This document shows, piece by piece, positions 27,684 to 35,412 of a stretch of 64,000 nt of DNA (the stretch's first letter is position 1; every line of letters begins with the position of its first letter). The stretch comes from DATBLE01 sp963808815 (GTDB taxonomy: Bacteria; Actinomycetota; Thermoleophilia; Gaiellales; Gaiellaceae): NCBI GenBank assembly GCA_963808815.1, contig CAWEGI010000015.1:310001-374000 (forward strand), read 5' to 3'. Under the pieces are notes generated by a model. That model did no database searches. It was given only the letters and a program-made list of their open reading frames with translations, and was not told where the DNA came from. The position numbers were made by a program, and so were the translations under genes.

Positions 27684-28642
27684 TAGGCGGTCTTCTCCGC
27701 GACCCGCAGCCGGGCGGAGGCGGCGCGCGGGTTGAGTGCAGCCTCACGGGCCGTCGGGCGTACGGGCCTGGGGGTCAGCACGCGCAGAACCGGCTCGCGG
27801 CCGCAGGCGCAGATCGGGAAGTCCGGCGGGCAGGTGCAGCCGCGGGCCTCCTCGCGGAAGAAATGCTTGACGATTCGATCCTCGAGCGAGTGGAATGCGA
27901 TCACGGCGATGCGGCCACCCGGCCGGAGCATCTCGACCGCGGCCGGCAGCGCGTCCTCGAGCGCATCGAGCTCCTCGTTCACGGCGATCCGGAGCGCCTG
28001 GAAGACGCGCTTGGCCGGGTGACCGTCGCCGAACCTGGCCGGCGCGGGAATGGCAGCCTTGATCGTGTCGACGAGCTCGCCGGTGCGTTCGAACGGCTGC
28101 TTCCGGCGGCGGCGCCCGATCGCGCGCGCGATCTGGCGCGCGTAGCGCTCCTCGCCGAAGCGGCGAAAGATCCGCTCGAGATCGCGCTCGGACGCCTCGT
28201 TCACGAGATCGCGCGCGGAGTAGTCCGACGAGGGGTCCATTCGCATGTCGAGCGGAGCGTCGGTGGCGTACGAGAACCCGCGCTCGGGCCGGTCGAGCTG
28301 CATGCTGGAAACGCCGAGGTCGAGCAGGATCGCGTCGGCACGGACGCCGTTCTCGGCCAGCTGAGCGAGGACGATCGAGTAGTCGCCGCGCAGGAACCGC
28401 GCCTGGACGGCCGCGGTGCGCCGAAAGTGCTCGAAGTACGGGCGCACGGTCGGGTCCCGGTCGATCGCGATCACCTTGCCGTCGCCGTGGAGGTCGCGCG
28501 CGAGCAGGGACGCGTGGCCGCCGGCACCGAAGGTCGCGTCCACCAGCGTGTGCCCGGGCTCGAGCGCGAGCAGCGCCCGCACCTCGTCTGCGAGGACCGG
28601 GACGTGGTCAGTCGTGTCGGGCTGCAAGACGTTCGGCAACAT
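27683..28642 (-). CDS. rsmH: 16S rRNA m4C1402 methyltransferase RsmH
   Basis: SAM-dependent methylase of 319 residues that acts on C1402 of 16S rRNA. It shows HVPVLADEV at the start, DATFGAGGHASLLA (SAM-binding), AIDRDP, LDLGVSSMQLDRPERGFSY, and the C-terminal FHSLEDRIVKHFFRE with CTCPPDFPICACG. The ATG at 28642 (MLPNVLQPDTTDHVPVL) overlaps the end of mraZ by 35 bases. The second-gene position is conserved in dcw clusters. Confidence 0.96.
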   Translation of the reverse strand: MLPNVLQPDTTDHVPVLADEVRALLALEPGHTLVDATFGAGGHASLLARDLHGDGKVIAIDRDPTVRPYFEHFRRTAAVQARFLRGDYSIVLAQLAENGVRADAILLDLGVSSMQLDRPERGFSYATDAPLDMRMDPSSDYSARDLVNEASERDLERIFRRFGEERYARQIARAIGRRRRKQPFERTGELVDTIKAAIPAPARFGDGHPAKRVFQALRIAVNEELDALEDALPAAVEMLRPGGRIAVIAFHSLEDRIVKHFFREEARGCTCPPDFPICACGREPVLRVLTPRPVRPTAREAALNPRAASARLRVAEKTA

Positions 28643-29042
28643 GCTCTGCACTTCCCATGACCTCCTCGATCTGCGTGCGCCATGCGGCGCGATCCCAGAT
28701 CTCGATTCGGCCGCGCATGCCGACCACGACCACCTCGCGACCGAGCGTCGCATGCTCGATCAGTACCGGCGGCAGCATCACACGGCCCTGCTTGTCGGGT
28801 TTGGCCTCGATGGCGCCCGTGTAGTAGAAGCGCTCAAGGACGCGGGTCTCGTGGCTGAGCGGGTCGAGGCCGGCCAGCCGGTCTTCGACCAGCTGCGTCC
28901 AGTCGCCGGACGGGTAGGCCTCGACGCAGGAGTCGAGCCCGCGGGTGAGAACGACGCCGTCTGCCATCGCCACGCGAAAGCGCGCCGGCAGAGTGAGGCG
29001 GTTCTTCTCGTCCAGGGTGTGCTCGAATTCGCCCAGTAACAT
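28608..29042 (-). CDS. mraZ: Transcriptional regulator MraZ
   Basis: DNA-binding regulator of the dcw cluster, 144 residues, made of two SpoVT/AbrB-like domains. MLLGEFEHTLDEKNRLTLPARFR opens the first and YTGAIEAKPDKQGRVMLPP the second; both carry the DxKxR motif (DEKNR, DKQGR). MraZ proteins form ring oligomers that bind repeated TGGGN boxes in front of their own gene. Four such boxes at 10-base spacing lie just upstream, so autoregulation is very likely. It is the first gene of a run of fifteen genes to ftsZ. Confidence 0.95.
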   Translation of the reverse strand: MLLGEFEHTLDEKNRLTLPARFRVAMADGVVLTRGLDSCVEAYPSGDWTQLVEDRLAGLDPLSHETRVLERFYYTGAIEAKPDKQGRVMLPPVLIEHATLGREVVVVGMRGRIEIWDRAAWRTQIEEVMGSAEHVAERLAARHD

Positions 29043-29044
29043 CG

Positions 29045-29087
29045 GTCCACGCTGCCCCACTGTACCCCACGATTCCCCACAATTCAA
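29045..29087 (-). promoter_or_regulatory. mraZ promoter with four MraZ boxes
   Basis: On the minus strand there are four direct repeats, GTGGGG, GTGGGG, GTGGGG and GTGGAC, at exact 10-base intervals (29080-29075, 29070-29065, 29060-29055, 29050-29045). They match the TGGGN repeats with about 10-base period known as MraZ-binding sites. A -35 TTGAAT (29087-29082), 17-base spacer and -10 TACAGT (29064-29059) are interleaved with them, so MraZ bound here would cover the core promoter and the first transcribed bases. The repeats are directly visible; repression is inferred from the family. Confidence 0.85.
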
Positions 29088-29138
29088 CCCTGCTGTCCCA
29101 AAGATGCCTCTGCCGGGTGAGATAGCGTTCCGGCGGCG

Positions 29139-30077
29139 ATGGGGTACCGGCAGGCACTTCCCCAGACCTCGGGCCAGACGTGCATCACCGACGGCGGCAT
29201 GGAGACGGTCCTGACGTTCAAGCGCGGGATCGACCTGCCGTGCTTCGCTGCGTTCCCCCTGCTCGAGAGCGACGCCGGGACCAGCGAGCTGCGCTCGTAC
29301 TTCGAGCCGTACGCGGTGCTCGCGCGCGAGCGCGGCATCGGACTCGTCCTCGACACCCCGACGTGGCGGGCGAACGCCGATTGGGGCCGCCGGCTCGACT
29401 ACGACGCCGAGCGGCTCGCGGACGCCAACCGGAAGGCGGTCCGGCTGATCGAGCAGGTTCGCGCCGACCATTCGCCGACCCCGGTGGTCGTCTGCGGCAC
29501 CGTCGGCCCCCGCGACGACGCCTACCGGCCGGGAGCGCTGATGACCGCGAACGAGGCGGAGCGCTACCACTCGGCGCAGGTCGAGACGCTCGCCGACGCG
29601 GGCGCGGACATGATCTCCGGCCTCACCCTCACCTACCCGGAGGAGGCGATCGGGATCGCGCGCGCTGCGGGCCGGACCGGGATCCCGGTGGCGATCTCGT
29701 TCACGGTCGAGACCGACGGCCGCCTGCCGGGCGGAGCGGCGCTCGGAGACGCAATCGGGCGGGTGGACGCCGAGACCGGCGGTGCCCCCGCCTACTTCAT
29801 GATCAACTGCGCGCATCCGACCCACTTCACGGACGCGCTCGAGACGGGCGGCGACTGGATCGGACGGATCGGCGGCGTGCGGGCGAACGCGTCGCGCAAG
29901 AGCCACGCCGAGCTCGACGAGGCCGAGGAGCTGGACGAGGGCGATCCTGCCGAGCTGGCCGACCAGTACCGGACGCTCCGCTCCCTCCTCCCCGCCGCGA
30001 CCGTCATCGGCGGCTGTTGCGGTACCGACCATCGCCATGTCGGGGCCGTGGCCGACGCCTGGCTCGAAGCCGCGTAG
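29139..30077 (+). CDS. Homocysteine S-methyltransferase family protein
   Basis: Pfam S-methyl_trans (BHMT/MmuM-like) TIM-barrel protein of 312 residues. The three zinc-binding cysteines are visible as NCAHP and GGCCGT (two adjacent cysteines), with the glycine-rich ending typical of the family. The N-terminus has ITDGGMETVLTF in place of the usual DGGxGTxL. It probably transfers a methyl group to homocysteine, but the donor (S-methylmethionine, betaine or another thiol/methyl compound) is not clear from sequence. It diverges from mraZ. TAGCGT (29123-29128) lies ten bases before the ATG. Confidence 0.85.
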   Translation: MGYRQALPQTSGQTCITDGGMETVLTFKRGIDLPCFAAFPLLESDAGTSELRSYFEPYAVLARERGIGLVLDTPTWRANADWGRRLDYDAERLADANRKAVRLIEQVRADHSPTPVVVCGTVGPRDDAYRPGALMTANEAERYHSAQVETLADAGADMISGLTLTYPEEAIGIARAAGRTGIPVAISFTVETDGRLPGGAALGDAIGRVDAETGGAPAYFMINCAHPTHFTDALETGGDWIGRIGGVRANASRKSHAELDEAEELDEGDPAELADQYRTLRSLLPAATVIGGCCGTDHRHVGAVADAWLEAA

Positions 30078-30120
30078 GACCGATCTCACACCGGCGCGGC
30101 CACCGGCGTTTCCGTCGATG

Positions 30121-30585
30121 ATGGAAGCCGCAGTGACGATCCCGCCGTTCGAGCGCTTCTACGCCGAGCACCGCGACGAGGTCTACGGCGTGCTGGTGCG
30201 GCGGCTCGGGCGGCAGCGCGCCGAGGACGCATTTCAGGAGACCTTCCTGCGCGCCTTGCGCGCGTACACGTCACTGCGCCACGGCGACTATCTGCGTGCC
30301 TGGGTGCTGACGATCGCGCGCAACGTCGCCGTCGACGCCTTTCGCCGCGAGCGGCCGACGGTCGAGCTCGAGGAGCAGGCCGACCTGCCGAGGCGTCCCG
30401 CCTACGCGGAGCTCGAACACCTCACCGACGCGTTGCCGCCGACCGAGCGCGCAGCCGTCGTCCTCCGCTACGCCTACGACATGCCCTACGCCGCCATCGG
30501 TGCGGCCCTCGGATCGTCCGAGGACGCTGCCCGCCAGGCGGCCTCGGCCGGCGTTCGCCGGCTGCGCAGAAAGGAGACCGCATGA
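30121..30585 (+). CDS. ECF-family RNA polymerase sigma factor
   Basis: Sigma-70-like protein of about 154 residues with region 2 (FYAEHRDEVYGVLVRRLG to AEDAFQETFLRALRAY, then LRAWVLTIARNVAVDAFRR) and region 4 (LPPTERAAVVLRYAYDMPYAAIGAALGSSEDAARQ, a helix-turn-helix). These fit the extracytoplasmic-function group. ATG 30121 is used; an in-frame GTG at 30133 preceded by GGAAG is an alternative. The gene overlaps the alkyltransferase gene by four bases (ATGA). No anti-sigma factor is next to it, the position being taken by the DNA repair gene. Confidence 0.85.
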   Translation: MEAAVTIPPFERFYAEHRDEVYGVLVRRLGRQRAEDAFQETFLRALRAYTSLRHGDYLRAWVLTIARNVAVDAFRRERPTVELEEQADLPRRPAYAELEHLTDALPPTERAAVVLRYAYDMPYAAIGAALGSSEDAARQAASAGVRRLRRKETA

Positions 30586-31136
30586 CCGTTCCGATCGATC
30601 TCGATCGCCGCTTCCGCGACGCCGCCGACAGCGAAGGGCTGGTCGACGTCGCCTACGACCTGGCCGACTCGCCGGTTGGCGAGTTGCTGGTCGCCGCGAC
30701 CGACCGCGGCCTCTGCCGGATCGCCTACCGGCCCGACGACGCCCTCGACGAGCTGGCCGGCGACTTCGGCGTGCGCGTCCTCCGCGTTCCGCGCCGGGTC
30801 GACGGGATCCGCCGGGAGCTGGACGAGTACTTCGAGGGCCGGCGGCGGGAGTTCGACCTCCGGCTCGACCTCACGCCGGTCGCCGACTTCCACCGCCGCG
30901 CGCTGGACGAGCTCGCCCGCGTCCCCTACGGCCAGGTCACGACGTACGGCGCGCTCGCCGCCAAGGTTGGTCGGCCGAAGGCCGCCCGCGCGATCGGCGG
31001 CGCGATGAACCGCAACCCCATCCCGATTGTCCTGCCGTGCCACCGCGTCGTCGGCGCGGGCGGCTCGCTCGTGGGCTACGCCGGCGGCCTGGAACGCAAG
31101 GAGCTTCTCCTCCGGCTGGAGGGGGCGTTGCTCTAG
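30582..31136 (+). CDS. ogt: Methylated-DNA-[protein]-cysteine S-methyltransferase
   Basis: Suicide DNA-repair protein of 184 residues that removes alkyl groups from O6-guanine. The acceptor cysteine is Cys153 in the invariant PCHR (IVLPCHRVVG). VPYGQVTTYGALA and the arginine-finger region RAIGGAMNRNPIP are standard. It starts within the stop codon of the upstream ECF sigma gene, so the two are co-translated. The first 25 residues (DLDRRFRDAADSEGL) are an extra acidic/basic helix not needed for repair. Its TAG stop shares CTAG with the stop of the convergent gene. Confidence 0.92.
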   Translation: MTVPIDLDRRFRDAADSEGLVDVAYDLADSPVGELLVAATDRGLCRIAYRPDDALDELAGDFGVRVLRVPRRVDGIRRELDEYFEGRRREFDLRLDLTPVADFHRRALDELARVPYGQVTTYGALAAKVGRPKAARAIGGAMNRNPIPIVLPCHRVVGAGGSLVGYAGGLERKELLLRLEGALL

Positions 31137-31543
31137 TCCGCGCGGGCGGCCGGCGCGACCCGCTCGTCCATCGTCTTCGCGATCGTCTGCGCGACCGAGG
31201 GCAGATCGCGCTCCAGCAAACGAAACTCGGTCCCGAAGAGGACGAGGAGGTCGACCGTCGAGGCCGCCTTCGCGGTCGCGCTGCGACGCTCGCCGCTCAT
31301 GATCGCCATCTCGCCGAAGAAGTCGCCGGCGGCGAGCGTGTTCACCAGCTTGCCGTCCTGCTCGACCTCCACCACTCCGTCCTCGATCACGAAGAAGCAG
31401 TAGCCGGAGGCACCCTCCCTCGTGAGGCAGGTTCCAGACAGGACCTGCCGCTCCGAGAACAGGCGCGCCGCGGCGGCGAGCTCGTGGTCGGAGAGCGACG
31501 AGAAAAGCGGAACCGCTCGAAGCCGGTCGCTGGTGACGGCCAC
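31133..31543 (-). CDS. Single-domain cyclic-nucleotide-binding protein
   Basis: A 136-residue protein consisting of one cNMP-binding beta-barrel (PF00027). The phosphate-binding cassette is seen as FGEMAIMSGERRSATA, which keeps the Gly-Glu pair and the arginine needed for cAMP/cGMP binding. No DNA-binding or enzyme domain follows, so it must act through a partner. The start GTG is six bases after TAGGGT (31555-31550, minus strand). A class III cyclase is encoded 22 kb away, but no direct link is shown. Confidence 0.85.
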   Translation of the reverse strand: MAVTSDRLRAVPLFSSLSDHELAAAARLFSERQVLSGTCLTREGASGYCFFVIEDGVVEVEQDGKLVNTLAAGDFFGEMAIMSGERRSATAKAASTVDLLVLFGTEFRLLERDLPSVAQTIAKTMDERVAPAARAD

Positions 31544-31631
31544 GCCGTGACCCTAACGACGCTGCTGAGCCGTGACAACGCCGGTCACCCAATCGTCACC
31601 AAACCGACGAGCCCCGTTCACCAGCGGCGGC

Positions 31632-31680
31632 TTGACGCACGCTGAGGGTAAGTTTAGGCTTACGGTAAGTCATGGCTTAC
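31632..31680 (+). promoter_or_regulatory. ArsR-type promoter with two tandem operators
   Basis: A -35 TTGACG (31632-31637), 17-base spacer and -10 TAGGCT (31655-31660) precede the ArsR gene by 11 bases. Two perfect palindromes GTAAG-N6-CTTAC lie at 31648-31663 and 31665-31680, 17 bases apart. The first covers the -10 box and the second covers the transcription start and the ATG. This is the expected layout for autorepression by the encoded regulator. Confidence 0.8.
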
Positions 31681-31983
31681 GCAACAGCGATGGACGCGCT
31701 CGGTGACGCCACCCGGCGGGAGATCATGGAGCGGCTGCGCGGCGGACCGCGGCCGGTCGGCGAGCTCGCCGCGGAGCTCCCGATCTCCCGGCCCGCGGTG
31801 TCGCAGCACCTGCGCGTCCTGAAGGAGGCGGGGCTGGTGACGGAGCGGAGAGACGGGACGCGGAGGATCTACGGCGTCGAGCCGAAGGCAATCGCCGACC
31901 TGCGCGCCTACTTCGACAGCTTCTGGGAGCAGGCCCTCGCCGGCTTCAAGGCGGCGGCCGAGAGCGAGAGGAGGAAGACGTGA
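31672..31983 (+). CDS. ArsR-family winged-helix repressor
   Basis: A 103-residue protein with the classic ArsR fold: DALGDATRREIMERLRGGPRPVGELA, then the recognition helix region ISRPAVSQHLRVLKEAGLVTERRDGTRRIY. There are no metal-binding cysteines in the helices, so it belongs to the metal-independent group that usually controls a neighbouring SRPBCC (AHSA1-like) protein, which is exactly the next gene. Two GTAAG-N6-CTTAC palindromes overlap its promoter and start codon. Its stop overlaps the next start (GTGA). Confidence 0.92.
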   Translation: MAYATAMDALGDATRREIMERLRGGPRPVGELAAELPISRPAVSQHLRVLKEAGLVTERRDGTRRIYGVEPKAIADLRAYFDSFWEQALAGFKAAAESERRKT

Positions 31984-32438
31984 GCAACACGCAGGCATTG
32001 ATCGCGCCGGTGCACAAGACCCTCGTGGTCGAGTGCGGCCCGGAGCGCGCGTTCGAGGTCTTCACGCGCGGGCTCGGGACGTGGTGGCCGCTCGGCATGT
32101 ACTCGATCGGCGGCGAGCGGATCACCGAGGTCGTGTTCGAGGAGCACGTCGGCGGGCGCATCTTCGAGCGCCACGACGACGGCGGCGAGGGCGAGTGGGG
32201 CCGCGTGCTCGCCTGGGAGCCGCCTGTCCGCTTCGTCATGACCTGGTACCCGGGACACGATCCTTCGGAGGCCACGGAGCTGGAGGTGCGCTTCGCCGCC
32301 GAGGACGACGGCACTCGGGTCGACCTGGAGCACCGCGGCTGGGAGATCCTCGCCGGACGGGCCCAGGAGGCCCGGTCCGGCTACGACAGCGGCTGGGGAG
32401 ACGTTCTGAGCCACTACACTCGGCACCTCGGAGGCTGA
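31980..32438 (+). CDS. SRPBCC (AHSA1/START-like) family protein
   Basis: A 152-residue protein of the Bet v1-like superfamily, with features VECGPERAFEVFTRGLGTWWPL, a GGRIFERHDDGGEGEWGRVLAWEPPVRF core and a C-terminal amphipathic helix (GYDSGWGDVLSHYTRHL). These proteins bind hydrophobic ligands and are commonly paired with ArsR regulators; the ligand is unknown. It starts with GTG inside the ArsR stop region and is followed by the cupin gene with a one-base overlap (TGATG), so all three form an operon. Confidence 0.88.
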   Translation: MSNTQALIAPVHKTLVVECGPERAFEVFTRGLGTWWPLGMYSIGGERITEVVFEEHVGGRIFERHDDGGEGEWGRVLAWEPPVRFVMTWYPGHDPSEATELEVRFAAEDDGTRVDLEHRGWEILAGRAQEARSGYDSGWGDVLSHYTRHLGG

Positions 32439-32794
32439 TGGGCTACTCGGTCAAGAGCGTCGAGGACATCGAGGGGGCGGGCCCCGGCGGGGCCGTGCGC
32501 TTCGTCCGCCGCGAGCTGGGGCTCGAGGCGTTCGGGATCAACTGGTTCGAGCTACCGCCGGGCTCGCCGGGCTTCGAGCACGACGAGGCCGACTCGGGAC
32601 AGGAGGAGGTCAACGTCGTGGTCGCCGGTTCCGGCCACTGGCGCGTCGAAGGCGAGGAGGTGCCGGTCAAGGTCGGCACCTTCCTGCGCTTCGATCCCGA
32701 GACGACGCGCCAGCCTGTCGCCGGCCCGGACGGGATGACGTTCATCGGCGTCGGGGCCCGCCGCGGCAGCTACGAGGCCCGCGGGCCGTTCTGA
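32438..32794 (+). CDS. Cupin-domain protein
   Basis: A 118-residue protein with one cupin beta-barrel: LPPGSPGFEHDEADSGQEEVNVVVAGSG matches motif 1 with a changed metal-ligand pattern (the usual H-x-H is missing; one His and several acidic residues remain), and the second motif is LRFDPETTRQPVAGPDGMTFIGVG. It may bind a small molecule without metal. It is the third gene of the ArsR-SRPBCC operon. Function cannot be assigned further. Confidence 0.8.
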   Translation: MGYSVKSVEDIEGAGPGGAVRFVRRELGLEAFGINWFELPPGSPGFEHDEADSGQEEVNVVVAGSGHWRVEGEEVPVKVGTFLRFDPETTRQPVAGPDGMTFIGVGARRGSYEARGPF

Positions 32795-32833
32795 TCGCCG
32801 CCCAGCCCTGCTCCTGATGGATACGGTGCGCGG

Positions 32834-33799
32834 GTGCGCGCACCGGTGCGGATCGGCCTGCAAGTCCCGAGCTTCAACTTCCCCGGCGTCGCCCCGGCCG
32901 ACCTCTTCGAACGGTTGGTCGCGATCGCCGAAACCGCCGAAGGATCAGGGTTCGACTCCCTGTTCGTCATGGATCACCTGCACCAGATCCCCGGTGTCGG
33001 GCCGCCGACGAACTGGATGCTCGAGGGCAACACGGCTCTCGCTGCCATCGCCGCGCGCACCGAGCGGCTGAACCTCGGCTTGATGGTCGGGGCTGTCACC
33101 TACCGAAACCCGGCATTGCACGCGAAGATCACGACCACCCTCGACGTCATCTCGCGAGGACGTGCCATCCACTCGCTCGGCGCGGCGTGGTTCGAGGACG
33201 AGCACCGCGCATACGGCTTCGACTTCCCACCGCTGAAGGAGCGGTTCGAGCGGCTCGAGGACGCACTCCTGATCTCGCGCGCGATGTTCACGCAGGAGGC
33301 GCCGACCTACGAGGGGCGCCACTTCCGGGTCGAGGGCGTCCTCAACAACCCACGCCCAATTCGCGGCGACATCCCGATCCTCGTGGGCGGAAGCGGCGAG
33401 CGGAAGACGTTACGGCTGGTCGCCGAGCACGCCGATGCATGCAACATCTTCGGCGATCCCGAGCGGGCACGACACCTCCTGGACGTGCTCGACTCGCACT
33501 GCGCCGACGTCGGACGCGACGCGAAGGAGATCACGCGGACACGGCTCGGAACGCTGGCGATCGCGGGGAGCCACGAGGAGGCGGAGCGCCGCCTCGCCAC
33601 CTGGCCGGATCGACTGCAGCTCGACCCCGAGCGCCTGCGGAACGTGCTCACCGTCGGCGCGCCCGACGAGGTCGTCGAGCAGGTACGAAAGCTGCTCGAC
33701 GCCGGGGTCGAAGCCTTGATCCTGAACATGCCCGACCCGTACGACCTCGATTCCGTTGCCCTCGCCGGCGAGACGCTCGTCCGCGCGTTCGACGGGTAG
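32834..33799 (+). CDS. LLM-class (F420-dependent type) oxidoreductase
   Basis: Luciferase-like TIM-barrel protein of 321 residues. The N-terminus VRIGLQVPSFNFPGV, FDSLFVMDHLHQIPG and the segment LGLMVGAVTYRNPALHAK are typical of the actinobacterial F420-dependent group, as is ILVGGSGERKTLRLVAEHADACNIFG near the middle. The substrate is unknown. The start GTG 32834 is six bases after TACGGT (32822-32827), consistent with leaderless translation. It is followed by a long hairpin shared with the convergent response regulator gene. Confidence 0.88.
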   Translation: MRAPVRIGLQVPSFNFPGVAPADLFERLVAIAETAEGSGFDSLFVMDHLHQIPGVGPPTNWMLEGNTALAAIAARTERLNLGLMVGAVTYRNPALHAKITTTLDVISRGRAIHSLGAAWFEDEHRAYGFDFPPLKERFERLEDALLISRAMFTQEAPTYEGRHFRVEGVLNNPRPIRGDIPILVGGSGERKTLRLVAEHADACNIFGDPERARHLLDVLDSHCADVGRDAKEITRTRLGTLAIAGSHEEAERRLATWPDRLQLDPERLRNVLTVGAPDEVVEQVRKLLDAGVEALILNMPDPYDLDSVALAGETLVRAFDG

Positions 33800-33862
33800 G
33801 AGGGCTTGGCGGGACGTTGCTCGTCGCCTGGCGACACAGACCAGGTTCCGCCAAGCTCTCCT
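33798..33862. terminator. Bidirectional hairpin between convergent genes
   Basis: Arms at 33798-33814 and 33846-33862 pair over about 17 bases with two mismatches (AGGAGGGCTTGGCGGGA against its near complement), and an inner GTCGCC/GGCGAC stem lies in the loop. It starts at the LLM stop codon and ends at the response regulator stop. There is no T run, so it would act as an intrinsic hairpin of the GC-rich type. Confidence 0.55.
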
Positions 33863-34542
33863 CAGTCCGGCAGCATCAGCCGATAGCCCACCCCCCAGAC
33901 GTTGATCACGTAGGGCGTCTTCGTGAGCGGGGCGATCCGGCGGCGCACGCGCGACGCGTGTGAATCCAGCGTCCTCGTGCGCCCGATCGAACGGAAACCC
34001 CAGACCTCGCGCAGCAGCTCGTCCTTCTCGTACACGCGCGTGGGCTGCTCGGCCAGCTTCGCGAGGAGTTCGAACTCCTTCGCCGGGAGTAGCAACCGAC
34101 GGCCGGCGACCAGGACACAACGGGTCGGCCGGTCGATCCGAATCTCCCCCGCTTCGAGCACCTCGCCCGGCTTCGGCGCCGTCCGGCGCAGCACCGCCCT
34201 GATCCGCGCGCGGAGCTCTTCGTACGCGAACGGCCGGTCGACGTAGTCGTCGGCCCCGCGCTCCAGGGCCCGGGCGCGGTCGACGGCGTTCGCCTCTTCG
34301 CGGCCGAGCAGGATCACCGGGACGTCGCGATTCCACGACCGTCCAGGAACGCCGTCGCGGAGACGCGCGCAGAGCTCGAGCTCGGCCACGAGGACGAGAT
34401 CTGGGCGAACGCGCTCGGCGAGGTCGAAGACCTCCCCGGGATGGCTGGCACCGAGGACGTCGAAGCCGTCGTCCGCGAGCTGCCGCTCGAGAAAGCCGCG
34501 GGTCTCGGTCTCGGGCTCGGCGACGATCAACGCGGCTGACAT
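33862..34542 (-). CDS. Orphan OmpR-family regulator with degenerate receiver domain
   Basis: A 226-residue protein with an N-terminal receiver-like domain and a C-terminal winged helix (LLLPAKEFELLAKLAEQPTRVYEKDELLREVW, then SHASRVRRRIAP and VWGVGYRL), as in OmpR/PhoB. The phosphate-accepting Asp is replaced by Ala at about residue 53 (DLVLVAEL), and the invariant Lys of the KPF motif is Arg103 (DRPF). It therefore should not be controlled by normal phosphorylation. There is no adjacent kinase. TACCGT lies seven bases before the ATG (34555-34550). DNA binding appears intact. Confidence 0.85.
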   Translation of the reverse strand: MSAALIVAEPETETRGFLERQLADDGFDVLGASHPGEVFDLAERVRPDLVLVAELELCARLRDGVPGRSWNRDVPVILLGREEANAVDRARALERGADDYVDRPFAYEELRARIRAVLRRTAPKPGEVLEAGEIRIDRPTRCVLVAGRRLLLPAKEFELLAKLAEQPTRVYEKDELLREVWGFRSIGRTRTLDSHASRVRRRIAPLTKTPYVINVWGVGYRLMLPD

Positions 34543-34626
34543 TCGTCCGACGGTAGCGCCGCCCGGGCGGCTCAGCTAGATGTCCATTCGCGCGAGACTG
34601 CGCCGACCTGTCTACAGTCGACCGCA

Positions 34627-35412
34627 GTGGACATCGACGCTTACCTCCGACGAATCGGCCTTTTCGCAGCGCCCGAACGGACGCTCGACGGACTTGCCGA
34701 ACTCGGCCTCGCGCACCTCTGCGCGGTGCCGTTCGAGAACCTCGACATCGCCGGCGGCCGGACGCTGTCGCTCGATCTCGAGGCGATCTACGACAAGATC
34801 GTCGTCCGCCGGAGAGGCGGCTTCTGCTACGAGCTCAACGGGCTCTTCGCCCGGCTGCTACGGGAGCTCGGCTTCGCGGTCACGCTGCTCGCCGGCCGGC
34901 TCGTCGACCCCGTCACCGCCGAGCCGGGCCCCGAGCGGGCACACCTCGCCCTGCTCGTCGACCTCGACGGGCCGTGGCTGGTCGACGTCGGCTGGGGCGA
35001 GGTCTACCGCCGGCCCTTCGCCCTTCGCGCCGGGAACGAGCACGTCGACCGCGGAATCGCCTCGTACCGGCTCGAGCAGCGGAACGACCGCTGGCAGGTG
35101 GTCGAGCGCCACGACGACAGCCTGGAGACCAACCTGAAGGCGACTCCCGGCTGGCGCATCGCCTATCGCTTCGACCTCGAGCCGCACGAGCTCGCCGACT
35201 TCGAGGAGACCTGCCGCTGGCAGGAAACCGAGTCGCCCTTCTTCACGCGACACCGCTTCTGCACGCTCGCGACCCCGGACGGCCGCCGGACTCTGATGGA
35301 CGACCGGCTGATCGTGCGTGCGGCCGGCGAGCGCGTGGAGCGCCGGGTGACGAACGATGAGTGGCCGGTGTTGCTCGACGAGCTGTTCGGGGTCAGAGAC
35401 GCCCTGACCTGA
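34627..35412 (+). CDS. nat: Arylamine N-acetyltransferase
   Basis: Acetyl-CoA-dependent transferase of 261 residues. The Cys-His-Asp triad is visible: Cys67 in RRGGFCYELN, His106 in ERAHLALLV and Asp120 in WLVDVGWG. VPFENLDI near residue 34-41 is also typical. In mycobacteria NAT acts in sterol catabolism as well as drug acetylation; the role here is open. The GTG start is eight bases after TACAGT (34613-34618). Its 3' end overlaps the end of the convergent UbiB gene by 20 bases. Confidence 0.93.
   Translation: MDIDAYLRRIGLFAAPERTLDGLAELGLAHLCAVPFENLDIAGGRTLSLDLEAIYDKIVVRRRGGFCYELNGLFARLLRELGFAVTLLAGRLVDPVTAEPGPERAHLALLVDLDGPWLVDVGWGEVYRRPFALRAGNEHVDRGIASYRLEQRNDRWQVVERHDDSLETNLKATPGWRIAYRFDLEPHELADFEETCRWQETESPFFTRHRFCTLATPDGRRTLMDDRLIVRAAGERVERRVTNDEWPVLLDELFGVRDALT

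Noticed and set aside
30086..30274. Minus-strand small frame opposite the sigma factor start
   Set aside because: Arg/Ala-rich shadow of the sigma gene with no support.
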